Part shown: positions 46,966-54,804 of the stretch, piece after piece
Layout of the letters: every line of letters begins with the position of its first letter
Numbering within the stretch: the first letter of the stretch is position 1
Assembly: GCF_000196855.1 (NCBI RefSeq)
Contig: NC_014319.1
Location: 992,001 to 1,056,000 of the forward strand
Source: Leuconostoc gasicomitatum LMG 18811
GTDB lineage: Bacteria > Bacillota > Bacilli > Lactobacillales > Lactobacillaceae
Length of the DNA: 64,000 nt
Direction: 5' to 3'
Made by a program: the position numbers and the translations under genes
The notes under the pieces: generated by a model
The model's database searches: none
What the model saw: only the letters and a program-made list of their open reading frames with translations
Told to the model about the DNA's origin: nothing

Positions 46966-47703
46966 TTAATGTCCAATTGTCCAACCACCGTCTATTGGCA
47001 GTACCGCACCGTTGATATAATCAGCTTGAGGGCTTGTTAAATACAGCGTCAAATTAGCAACTTCTTGTGCTGTGGCCCAACGTTTAGCTGGTGTTTGAGA
47101 CGCGACTTTTTTTGCCATATCGCCATTACCAGTAAAATCTGCTGCGTTCATAGGTGTTTTAATTGCACCAGGAGCAATGGCATTCGTATGTAATCCCTGT
47201 GCCGCATAATCATACGCTAGTTGTTTTGTATAACCAATAATGGCATGTTTACTCGCAGTATAGGCTGCGCCACCACCACCAGCTGAAAAACCAGCAATTG
47301 AAGCCATATTAATAATATGGCCATAACCGCGTGATAACATAGCTGGTAAAAGAGCATTGCTTAGAATAAACATCGGTGTTAAATTCGTATTCAACACTAA
47401 TTGCCAATCAGATAGCGACGTGTTTGTTGATGATTGGTAATCATCTAAAATACCAGCCGTATTTAATAATATATCAAAATCAACTTTATCCGTTATTTTT
47501 TTAACAAGTTCCAGTAAGGCATCATGTTCACTTAAGTCAATTTTAAAAGTGTGCAGATGTGGATGATTTAAAGGGATTTTTTGATAATCCAATGCATAAA
47601 CAATTGCGTCGGCAGCTAAATATGTCTTTAATTGTGAAAAACCGATCCCTGATGCGGCACCGGTTAATAAAATATTTTTATTTGTATAATTTTGTTCAAT
47701 CAT
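46966..47703 (-). CDS. SDR family oxidoreductase
   Basis: The enzyme has TGAASGIG at residues 14-21, NTAG (a variant of NNAG) near 81, and the catalytic Ser and YxxxK (MASIAGF, YTASKHA) near 135-155. The end PIDGGWTIGH is typical of 3-oxoacyl-ACP-reductase-like SDRs. Its start overlaps the queT stop (TAATG), so it is translationally coupled to queT and may share its preQ1 control. Role in queuosine metabolism is not known; it may only be a passenger in the operon. Confidence 0.88.
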   Translation of the reverse strand: MIEQNYTNKNILLTGAASGIGFSQLKTYLAADAIVYALDYQKIPLNHPHLHTFKIDLSEHDALLELVKKITDKVDFDILLNTAGILDDYQSSTNTSLSDWQLVLNTNLTPMFILSNALLPAMLSRGYGHIINMASIAGFSAGGGGAAYTASKHAIIGYTKQLAYDYAAQGLHTNAIAPGAIKTPMNAADFTGNGDMAKKVASQTPAKRWATAQEVANLTLYLTSPQADYINGAVLPIDGGWTIGH

Positions 47704-48266
47704 TATTTACTTAAGTCAACCATCTTACTTAGTGCATAGATAACAATACCACCAGCAATTAATGAAACCACCTCACCAGGCATCACACTTAAATAATATG
47801 CCAGCCACTGCGCAAAGAGCCCACCATTCGAACCAGAAGGAAAAGCACCACTAGCACCAATATTAAAAGCTAATGTGAATTCTGCAGCTAAAATTGCCAT
47901 GCCTATGGTCGCAACCACTACTGAACTAATTACAATTTTTGTAACAGCATGCTTAACACGGCGTGTCGCTAAGTAAGTAATGCTAGTCATAATAACAGTG
48001 CCCATAGTTCCAAATATCCAATCAATCCAACCAAGTGGGGAAACCAGATTAGCAATAAATACCCCTAAACCTAATGCTATAATATAGCGTTTGTGCCATG
48101 CTGCTAAATGATTTAATCCTTCAGAGGCGCGTAATTGCACGGGCCCAAAAGCAAAAGGTTGAATCACAAACGTAATGGTAGCATAAACAGCCGCAATAAC
48201 TGCGATCAGCGTAATGTTTTGTACCGAGCCAATAGACTTATCCGTTTTAACTAAATTTTTTTGCAT
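47703..48266 (-). CDS. queT: QueT family transporter (queuosine precursor, ECF S component)
   Basis: The 187-aa protein has five or six membrane spans and the family segments VQLRASEGLNHLAA and SPLGWIDWIFGT. QueT is the substrate-binding S component of an energy-coupling-factor transporter for preQ0/preQ1-like precursors of tRNA queuosine; the ECF module is encoded elsewhere. The AGGAG ribosome site touches ATG 48275, so the ATG at 48266, 9 bases away, is the likely start. A preQ1-I riboswitch covers the ribosome site. The SDR gene follows with overlap. Confidence 0.92.
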   Translation of the reverse strand: MQKNLVKTDKSIGSVQNITLIAVIAAVYATITFVIQPFAFGPVQLRASEGLNHLAAWHKRYIIALGLGVFIANLVSPLGWIDWIFGTMGTVIMTSITYLATRRVKHAVTKIVISSVVVATIGMAILAAEFTLAFNIGASGAFPSGSNGGLFAQWLAYYLSVMPGEVVSLIAGGIVIYALSKMVDLSK

Positions 48267-48275
48267 ATTAAACAT

Positions 48276-48315
48276 CTCCTAGTTTTTTTATAAGCGGGAA
48301 GGTTGATGAACCGCT
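48276..48315 (-). promoter_or_regulatory. preQ1-I riboswitch controlling queT
   Basis: Read on the minus strand: AGCGG, then TTCATCAACCTT, then CCCGCT, then an A-rich tail AAAAAAACTAGGAG. This is the compact H-type pseudoknot layout of the preQ1-I class, with a P1 stem AGCGG/CCGCT and the A-tail entering its groove. The ribosome site AGGAG is part of the tail, so ligand binding would block translation. Confidence 0.9.
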
Positions 48316-48340
48316 AACAAGTAGCATAACATATGATAAT

Positions 48341-48366
48341 AAAAAAAGCCACAGAACCTGTCGCTT
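48341..48366 (-). terminator. Terminator of rpoD
   Basis: AGCGACAG and CTGTGGCT pair with one mismatch around a 3-base loop, followed by seven T on the minus strand, just after the rpoD stop. Confidence 0.85.
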
Positions 48367-48375
48367 CAAAAATGG

Positions 48376-49674
48376 TTAATTATTGCCATCATCCATAAAA
48401 TCTTTTAATTGCTTGGAACGACTAGGGTGGCGGAGCTTACGCAATGCTTTAGCTTCAATTTGGCGAATACGTTCTCTTGTCACACCAAATACACGACCTA
48501 CCTCTTCAAGTGTACGTGTGCGGCCATCTTCCAAACCAAAACGCAAACGTAACACATTTTCTTCACGGTCAGTTAATGTCTCCAACACAGATTCAAGTTG
48601 TTCACGTAACATTTCATATGCTGCTGAATCAGCTGGGGAAACAGCTTCATTGTCCTCAATAAAGTCCCCTAAATGTGAATCATCTTCTTCACCGATCGGT
48701 GTTTCAAGTGAAACTGGTTCCTGCGCAATTTTTAATATTTCACGTACTTTATCAGGTGTCAAATCCATTTCAGCCCCAATTTCTTCTGGCAATGGTTCAC
48801 GACCCAAATCTTGAAGCAACTGACGTTGAATACGAATTAATTTATTAATTGTTTCAACCATATGAACAGGAATACGAATGGTGCGCGCTTGATCAGCAAT
48901 AGCGCGTGTTATTGCCTGACGAATCCACCATGTAGCATAGGTTGAAAACTTGAATCCTTTGGTGTAATCAAACTTATCAACGGCTTTCATCAAACCCATG
49001 TTACCTTCTTGAATCAAATCCAAAAATTGCATCCCACGACCAACATATCGTTTAGCAATAGAAACAACCAATCGTAAATTAGCTTCTGCTAATTCTTGTT
49101 TGGCTTCAATATCACCATCTTCAATGCGTTTAGCAATATTAATTTCTTCGTCACCTTTCAATAAATTAACACGACCAATTTCTTTAAGGTACATACGCAC
49201 AGGATCGTTTATTTTAATGCCGGCAGGTGTTTCTTGTGCTTGATCTAACTCTTCTTTGGATGGCTTATTTTGCTTTGCCTTTAATACTTCAGGTGCTGGT
49301 TCACCTTTTTCATCAACAATTGCAACACCAGAATCTTCAACTTTTTCCATTAACCGTTCGATATTTTCACCGTCTAAATTAAATGGTTCTGCTAACCTTT
49401 TTGCCAAATCTGCATATGTAATTGCTTTAGCAGCCTTATATTCTGCAATCAACGCCTTGACAGCTTTATCATATTCAGGGTTCTTAATAATCCCTGATTT
49501 TTTGGCCACTTTAGGCTTAGAAGCTTTGCCAGCGGCAGCAGCTTCCTCTGGTGTTTTGCCCTGTGCTAATGCTAAAAGTTCTGCTTTTTTAGCACGGCTA
49601 TTGTATGAGATTTTTTGTTCATCTAGGTAATCCTTGATGTCTGAAATTTTACTTGAAGCTAAAATAGTTGCCAT
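48376..49674 (-). CDS. rpoD: RNA polymerase primary sigma factor (sigma-70)
   Basis: This is the housekeeping sigma factor. Region 1.1 is represented by the N-terminal 100 residues with an Ala/Lys-rich stretch. Region 1.2 starts with [11 protein letters not shown] near 165, and region 2 includes [12 protein letters not shown] and the -10 recognition segment [15 protein letters not shown]. Region 3 follows, and region 4 ends with [20 protein letters not shown] for the -35 element. The 432-aa length is normal. AGGAGAAA precedes the ATG. It lies 66 bp downstream of dnaG, the usual macromolecular-synthesis operon arrangement. Confidence 0.98.
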   Translation of the reverse strand: MATILASSKISDIKDYLDEQKISYNSRAKKAELLALAQGKTPEEAAAAGKASKPKVAKKSGIIKNPEYDKAVKALIAEYKAAKAITYADLAKRLAEPFNLDGENIERLMEKVEDSGVAIVDEKGEPAPEVLKAKQNKPSKEELDQAQETPAGIKINDPVRMYLKEIGRVNLLKGDEEINIAKRIEDGDIEAKQELAEANLRLVVSIAKRYVGRGMQFLDLIQEGNMGLMKAVDKFDYTKGFKFSTYATWWIRQAITRAIADQARTIRIPVHMVETINKLIRIQRQLLQDLGREPLPEEIGAEMDLTPDKVREILKIAQEPVSLETPIGEEDDSHLGDFIEDNEAVSPADSAAYEMLREQLESVLETLTDREENVLRLRFGLEDGRTRTLEEVGRVFGVTRERIRQIEAKALRKLRHPSRSKQLKDFMDDGNN

Positions 49675-49740
49675 TGATTATTTCTCCTAGCATAAAAGCC
49701 ATTTCAAAGGCGCGTACTAAAAATACGTCTTTGATTATAT

Positions 49741-51588
49741 TTATAATTCTGATTGCTTCTTTTTGATATTAATTAATTCTGTCATAAATTGTAACAATTT
49801 TGCATCATCATGCTGTTGTTTAGCTGTATTAATTGCTTGTTGCAACTCACGAATTCGCGCATCAATAGGTGCATCATGCATGATAACACGTAAGTAATCG
49901 TTGATTGCGGCTTTTTCAATTGCAATGTCACCATATGAGCGATCAATTGCCATAATTTTTTGATTCAATTCTGGTTTTTGGATAAAATCCATGTATTGAG
50001 CTAAATCAAAATCTCCAGGATGCTGCGTTTGATAGATATTTGTCAGCATCATTAATAATTGATAATCCGGATGTACAAAAGCAAATCCCGCTGTCTCTTT
50101 TACTTGAACCATCACTTGTGATGATTTAATCATTGCCATGATTAGTGCTCGCTCAGCTTGCTCAACTTGTGTAATGCTTTGATTAATATCTTTTTGTCCT
50201 AAACCACCATCATAATCATTACTGTATAATGGCGGTTCAACCATAGTACTATAGGTTTGTTGGGATTTACTGGCTTTTTGAGTCACACTTTGTTGTAATT
50301 GTGTTTGTAACGCGTGCTTTGATGTTCCAAATTCATTAGCAATTCGAGTCAATTGAATATCTTGCTCAACAGGAGATGCAGATTTTAATGTTTTCATTAC
50401 CTCTTGTAAAAATGCAAGATACTGTACTTGATTACTTAAATTTTTCCCGACACGTGCTGCATTTACCAAAAACTCTACAGGTGTTTGAATATTTTGTTCT
50501 AATGTTTGTTTTAACACTGACAATCCACGTTGCACACGTACTTCATCAGGATCAAGATGATCTGGTAAATATACCACACCAATATCAACATTTTTTGCGT
50601 ATTCTCGAATGAGATCAATAGAACGACGTGCTGCATTTTGACCTGCTTCATCGCCGTCATACACTAACAAAATACGTTTCGCTACGTGCGATAATTGTCT
50701 CACATGATCACGTGTTAGTGCCGTACCCATTGTCGCCACACCAACTGGTTTTTCGGCCATACTTGCGGAAATAACATCCATAAATCCTTCAAAAATCATA
50801 ACCGTATTTGTTTGCCGAATTTGATTTTTAGATAGATCAAAATTATATAAAATCTTCCCTTTCGTAAAAAAAGGACTTTCTGGGCTGTTCATATACTTGA
50901 TACTATTATTAGCATTTAACGCACGACCTGAAAACCCAACCACTTGACCGCGTTCAGTTTTAATTGGCCAGACTATGCGACCAGAAAAGCGATCTCGTAA
51001 TTCACCTTGATCATTCGAAATAAACAACTCAGATGTTCGCATCATTTCTCTAGAAATATTTTGTTCGGTCGCGTAATTTAAGAGTGCATTGTCTTCTGGG
51101 ACAAACCCAATCCCAAAGTGTTTGATAATATCATCAGTTAATTGACGTTTATCATGAAGATAAGCTAATGCTTGTTCTCCAGACGTTGTATTCAACAATA
51201 TATGCTGATAGAGCCGTTGCGCAGCGGTATGTAATTGATAAACAACTTGTGTTGTGCTATCAACTTGTTGTGTTACGCCAGCAGAAATACTACTGTCAAC
51301 CTGCATGTCTGCACTTTCAGCTAGTGACAAAATGGCTTCCGGATAACTCATGCCTTCTTTTTCCATTAAAAATGAAAAAACAGAACCCGAACGACCACAG
51401 GAAAAACAATTAAATACTTGCTTATTTTCTTCAACAAACAATGAAGGATGATGATCATCATGAAATGGACAAGACCCATTCCATTGGCGCCCGCGCTTGA
51501 CGAGATCCGTATATTGACCAATCACATCGACGATATTCACTTTTTGACGTACTTCAGTAATGAACGATTCTGGAATTCGACTTGCCAT
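49741..51588 (-). CDS. dnaG: DNA primase
   Basis: DnaG makes RNA primers at the replication fork. The N-terminal zinc-binding domain has the CHC2 ligands in CPFHDDHHPS and CFSCGRSG (about residues 40-65). The TOPRIM core has FEGFMDV near 262 and VYDGDEAG near 305, followed by the C-terminal DnaB-binding helical domain. ATG 51588 (MASRIPESF) follows AAAGGTGG; an in-frame ATG at 51639 is upstream of this site. The length of 615 aa is typical. It is cotranscribed with rpoD. Confidence 0.97.
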   Translation of the reverse strand: MASRIPESFITEVRQKVNIVDVIGQYTDLVKRGRQWNGSCPFHDDHHPSLFVEENKQVFNCFSCGRSGSVFSFLMEKEGMSYPEAILSLAESADMQVDSSISAGVTQQVDSTTQVVYQLHTAAQRLYQHILLNTTSGEQALAYLHDKRQLTDDIIKHFGIGFVPEDNALLNYATEQNISREMMRTSELFISNDQGELRDRFSGRIVWPIKTERGQVVGFSGRALNANNSIKYMNSPESPFFTKGKILYNFDLSKNQIRQTNTVMIFEGFMDVISASMAEKPVGVATMGTALTRDHVRQLSHVAKRILLVYDGDEAGQNAARRSIDLIREYAKNVDIGVVYLPDHLDPDEVRVQRGLSVLKQTLEQNIQTPVEFLVNAARVGKNLSNQVQYLAFLQEVMKTLKSASPVEQDIQLTRIANEFGTSKHALQTQLQQSVTQKASKSQQTYSTMVEPPLYSNDYDGGLGQKDINQSITQVEQAERALIMAMIKSSQVMVQVKETAGFAFVHPDYQLLMMLTNIYQTQHPGDFDLAQYMDFIQKPELNQKIMAIDRSYGDIAIEKAAINDYLRVIMHDAPIDARIRELQQAINTAKQQHDDAKLLQFMTELINIKKKQSEL

Positions 51589-52021
51589 AGACCACCTTTC
51601 AACAATAAATGTCGCAAACGACAGTCTGCGACATTTCAATTGAACTACACTAAATTATACGTCGTACAACTTGATTTGTCAATCCCTACAACGTCACCTG
51701 ACCTACTGTTATATCAACATTTCTTTTTTTAATTAACCAGATTATGTTAACTAAAAGCAGACGGCACATGTCAACCCAAAATAGAATATTGACGCACTTT
51801 TCATCTTTTTTTTGGCTATCTTTTAGCGAGCCATGCTTGCATATCAATGATGATAGTGTTTATTACAGTTTGATGATATTTTGAGAAAAACAAAAAAGTT
51901 TCCCTTATTTTTTACTAACGTTGTTCTTTTCTTATGTCATCACAAATAAACCAATCCAGTCCCTTGTACACAATCTTGACCAGCATGTCTAATACCACAT
52001 CAATCAAGAACGCTTAGATTC

Positions 52022-52073
52022 AAAAAAGCATCAAATTTTTACGAAAGAAAGCTCATACAATTTGATGCTTTTT
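52022..52073. terminator. Terminator-like hairpin in a gene-poor stretch
   Basis: AAAAAAGCATCAAATT and AATTTGATGCTTTTT pair around a 21-base loop. A-run and T-run flanks make it active in either direction. No intact gene ends next to it, so it may belong to a lost gene. Confidence 0.7.
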
Positions 52074-52083
52074 ATTCATTTAT

Positions 52084-52147
52084 GGTAGATTGCAAGAATT
52101 AACCGAACACGACAAATTGCTGAAAAATCTTTTGTTGCGATTACCCA
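52084..52147 (+). repeat. Dispersed repeat copy C
   Basis: The sequence from GGTAGATTGCAAGAATTAACC matches the complement of the element at 63581-63663 over about 60 bases with scattered differences, including AATTAACCGAACA and TTGCTGAAA. The far inverted-repeat end is not preserved here. Confidence 0.55.
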
Positions 52148-52291
52148 GATACTTGTAGAGCCCCTAGCATTTTCTGACTAGAAACATGATCAACGTTACT
52201 TGTTAACATTATTAATATTAAAATCATTGCCTTTGTCCCATTTTTCAGACAACTTTTGGCAAAGACCACAACTTTAGTCATTACTACTTCA

Positions 52292-52426
52292 TCACTTTCT
52301 GTCCGTTTGTGTTAGAATTTTATCTGAATTCGGTTTGAAATCTAAACTACTTTGACAAATGTCTTCTGTTACATAAGGTGCCTTAGATTTTGCCCTGGCA
52401 TCAAAATCAGATTGACCGAATAACAT
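52292..52426 (-). pseudogene. Remnant of an unknown protein gene
   Basis: A 44-residue frame from ATG 52426 reads MLFGQSDFDARAKSKAPYV, then TEDICQSSLDFKPNSDK and ILTQTDRK. It has no ribosome site. Upstream, in a shifted frame, is VSADTTQLDKLCN, and downstream are further fragments with frameshifts. Amino-acid composition looks like a real former protein. I do not recognise the family. Confidence 0.35.
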
Positions 52427-52864
52427 CCAATCTCAGTTACACAATTTATCTAGTTGGGTCGTATCTGCACTCACATTGGGCTATTTTGAACTAAGTGCCT
52501 GCGTTTATAAATTATTATTGTGTTTTTGAATTTAACTAATGTTGTTAATAAGTTAGGTCATTTGTTTGTGATTGAAACTAATCAATCAGATTGAATAGAC
52601 TAGAAAAAATGATTAAAGTTACAGCCAAGAGACAACCGTATATTTTCGATACATTTTACTTCTCTTTTTCTGTTGTGTTCACAACGTTATCAGAAAAAAA
52701 GGCAACGCAAAACCAGACTCTGTCAAACAAAAGTATGTTGAAATTGTTAATTGGCAACAAACAGGCTTATCAATAATTAGTGCTTCGTGATGATATTAAT
52801 TACCTAACATCAAGACATCTAGTGGAAGTTGAAATGATTAATTTTAGTTTAAAAGACCGGTCTT

Positions 52865-53335
52865 TTATTTTTTCTGAATAATATGTTGGCTCAGTGCATC
52901 TATAAATTTCTCGATTACTAGTAATTCATTATGATCAAAGTTATCTAAAATACCTAAATAGCCTTTAACAGCCTCACTGTGCAAACGATCATGTTGTTCA
53001 GCCAATATTTTACCTTGAGAAGTTAGTTGAATTTTTTTCTGTCTTTTATCTTGACCTGAATCGATAGTAATTAACTTATTACTTTCTAGCTTACTGATAA
53101 GTCTTGACACAGCGGGTTTACTGATAGATAGGACACTTGACAGCTTTGTGATCCCACATTGAGTGTCTGAATTAATTAAAGATAATGCTTCTAATTGTCT
53201 TAATGACAGTGACGCATTTACATTTTTGAAATCAATCGTTCGACTGAGATGATCTTTTCTATTCCTAATTTTTGCTTGAGCACTGTACAAACTAATTAAC
53301 TTTTTAATAATATTATTTTGCAATTTTTGAGTCAT
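52865..53335 (-). CDS. MarR family transcriptional regulator
   Basis: The 156-aa winged-helix protein has the recognition helix area CGITKLSSVLSISKPAVSRLISKLES (split over about residues 62-87) and the wing with SGQDKRQKKIQLT, a typical MarR pattern (D-x-R-x-K). It overlaps the end of the NTF2-like gene by 23 bases and is translated from within it. The perfect palindrome upstream of that gene is the likely autoregulatory operator. The signal is unknown. Confidence 0.9.
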   Translation of the reverse strand: MTQKLQNNIIKKLISLYSAQAKIRNRKDHLSRTIDFKNVNASLSLRQLEALSLINSDTQCGITKLSSVLSISKPAVSRLISKLESNKLITIDSGQDKRQKKIQLTSQGKILAEQHDRLHSEAVKGYLGILDNFDHNELLVIEKFIDALSQHIIQKK

Positions 53336-53729
53336 TTTTACTGCCCAAATCGTTTAAAGTTTTATCATCTAAAGATTGTGTTACTTCTTCACATCTAATG
53401 ATTTTCTTGCCTTCGATAGAAAATAGGGCAAATACTTCAACATGCCCTACTACATTGTCAATCTTTGTAACATTAACGACATAGTGAAGAAATACTTTTT
53501 GATTTTGCACATCAAACATTTCTTCGAGAAAATGAGGTACTTGAATATTTTTTGTCACTTTTTGTAGGGTCATAATGTGCTGCTTGAATTGATCGTATGT
53601 TGCGTCTATCCCATCTGTTGTTTGTCGATAACGCGTATCAAAATATTTGTCTATTGTATCTACTTTAAGATTATTTAATACATCCTCGTAGGTATTTTCA
53701 ATCAATGTCTTCATATCTCGTTGTTCCAT
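53313..53729 (-). CDS. NTF2-like (SnoaL-type) protein
   Basis: The 138-aa cytoplasmic protein has the fold pattern of a nuclear-transport-factor-2-like cone: an N-terminal helix pair with YFDTRYRQTTDG, followed by strands ending in FALFSIEGKKIIRCEEVTQ. Such proteins range from isomerases to ligand-binding proteins, and no function can be fixed. AGGAGG precedes the ATG. It is the first gene of a two-gene operon with the MarR regulator, behind a MarR-type palindrome, so it is probably induced by the regulator's ligand. Confidence 0.82.
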   Translation of the reverse strand: MEQRDMKTLIENTYEDVLNNLKVDTIDKYFDTRYRQTTDGIDATYDQFKQHIMTLQKVTKNIQVPHFLEEMFDVQNQKVFLHYVVNVTKIDNVVGHVEVFALFSIEGKKIIRCEEVTQSLDDKTLNDLGSKNDSKIAK

Positions 53730-53742
53730 AATTTCCTCCTAT

Positions 53743-53760
53743 TAGTTAACATGTTAACTA
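53743..53760. promoter_or_regulatory. Probable MarR operator
   Basis: TAGTTAACATGTTAACTA is a perfect 18-bp palindrome, 14 bases upstream of the NTF2-like start codon and adjacent to its ribosome site. Position and symmetry fit a repressor site for the MarR protein of the operon. Confidence 0.8.
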
Positions 53761-53862
53761 TTAACTCCAAAAAAATAATTTGTCAAATAAAATAAAAAGA
53801 GTTTAACAACGTCTTGTCAACTATCCACAAAGAGTATTAACTAAAAATCCCTTTGAATATTG

Positions 53863-53923
53863 TAGATTGCAGGACTCATCTGAACAATCACATCTTCCTT
53901 AAAAACTTTTCGTGAAGATTGCC
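53863..53923 (+). repeat. Possible dispersed repeat copy D
   Basis: The stretch begins with TAGATTGCAGGACTCATCTGA and ends with AGATTGCC about 55 bases later. It shares the start, the GAACA position and the length with copy C, but similarity is weak. It lies in the otherwise empty gap 53761-54056. Confidence 0.35.
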
Positions 53924-54056
53924 AGTTAGGCGTTTTCATTGATTTGATCTTAGCATTATAAAATATGACACATTAAAAGACACAAGATCCAGCTTTTTTT
54001 GTCAGGCGTTTAGTTTGATTTTATAGTTTACCTGATACTCATCTCACTAAAATATG

Positions 54057-54090
54057 AATATCATAATTTTTATATTAAAATTATGATATT
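54057..54090. terminator. AT-rich terminator of the GNAT gene
   Basis: AATATCATAATTTT pairs perfectly with AAAATTATGATATT around a 6-base loop, placed 3 bases beyond the GNAT stop. The stem is AT-only, so strength is moderate. Confidence 0.65.
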
Positions 54091-54093
54091 TCA

Positions 54094-54501
54094 TTACAAA
54101 AATTTATAGAAAGCAACAGTATTTCCTTGGTCAGCAGACATAAAGCCATTATTTTCATAAAAATTTCTAACAATAGGTTCGTCATCTGTCAATAAGACCT
54201 TTTGTCTAACCTGTTTATATTTATCTAGAATCATAGATAACATAATTGTGCCAATTCTTTTATTTTGATATTCTGGGTGAACCAATAAGTCTTGAACATA
54301 TATTATTGTGGATCCATCTCCGACAACTCGGGTTAATCCAACTAATTTATCATTATCCCAAGCAGATACAACTGCCAGTGAATTACTAATCGCTTGTTTA
54401 AGCGTACCCATATCATCTGTATATACAAACCACTGAACACTTAAGTATAGTTTTTTAAGATCATTATTAGACAATTCCTTAGTCTCTTTGTAACTAATCA
54501 T
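54094..54501 (-). CDS. GNAT family N-acetyltransferase
   Basis: The 135-aa protein has the GNAT core: VSAWDNDKLVGLTRVVGDG, strand 4 with YVQDLLVHPEYQNKRIG, where the Q/R-x-x-G segment binds acetyl-CoA, and the end region VRNFYENNGFMSAD. Substrate not predictable. ATG 54501 has AGGAG at 9 bases; the reading can be extended to a TTG at 54510, which is less likely. It stands alone. Confidence 0.88.
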   Translation of the reverse strand: MISYKETKELSNNDLKKLYLSVQWFVYTDDMGTLKQAISNSLAVVSAWDNDKLVGLTRVVGDGSTIIYVQDLLVHPEYQNKRIGTIMLSMILDKYKQVRQKVLLTDDEPIVRNFYENNGFMSADQGNTVAFYKFL

Positions 54502-54753
54502 TAAATACAACTCCTATATAAGATATTTTTAATTTATGTGATAAAAATTAATTTTATAGTATACTAGCATATTAAATATCTCCAATTACAGCCATTTTAA
54601 CATAAATGTTGATACAAAAAGTAACACTATATCAACATTTCCAAGCATTTAAGTATTTATCATTTTTAAATACTTTCATAGCATCCTTAAAAATTCGATT
54701 TTTTACATAATTTTTATCAATAATTCTTGGACATACCTAGTTAATTCTTTGTT

Positions 54754-54783
54754 TAAAAAAACACATGTCGCCATGTGTTTTTT
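54754..54783. terminator. Terminator of the C39-like surface protein gene
   Basis: AAAAAAACACATG and CATGTGTTTTTT form a stem with a 4-base loop. A-run and T-run flanks make it bidirectional. Confidence 0.85.
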
Positions 54784-54804
54784 CTCGATTACCTTATAGT
54801 TTGT

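Larger units (their letters stand above)
51640..52864. other. Gene-poor stretch with decayed sequence
   Basis: About 1.2 kb upstream of dnaG lacks a convincing intact gene. It holds a strong terminator-like hairpin (52022-52073), a short repeat copy (52084-52147), and a minus-strand reading frame remnant (52292-52426) with protein-like fragments in other frames around it (for example KLSEKWDKGNDFNINNVNK). Another short protein-like stretch is near 51920-52010 on minus. The picture is that of one or more decayed genes that I cannot name. Confidence 0.5.

Noticed and set aside
52591-52776. A 61-aa plus-strand reading frame upstream of the MarR gene
   Set aside because: It has no ribosome site and no protein-like pattern; it is taken as part of the decayed stretch.
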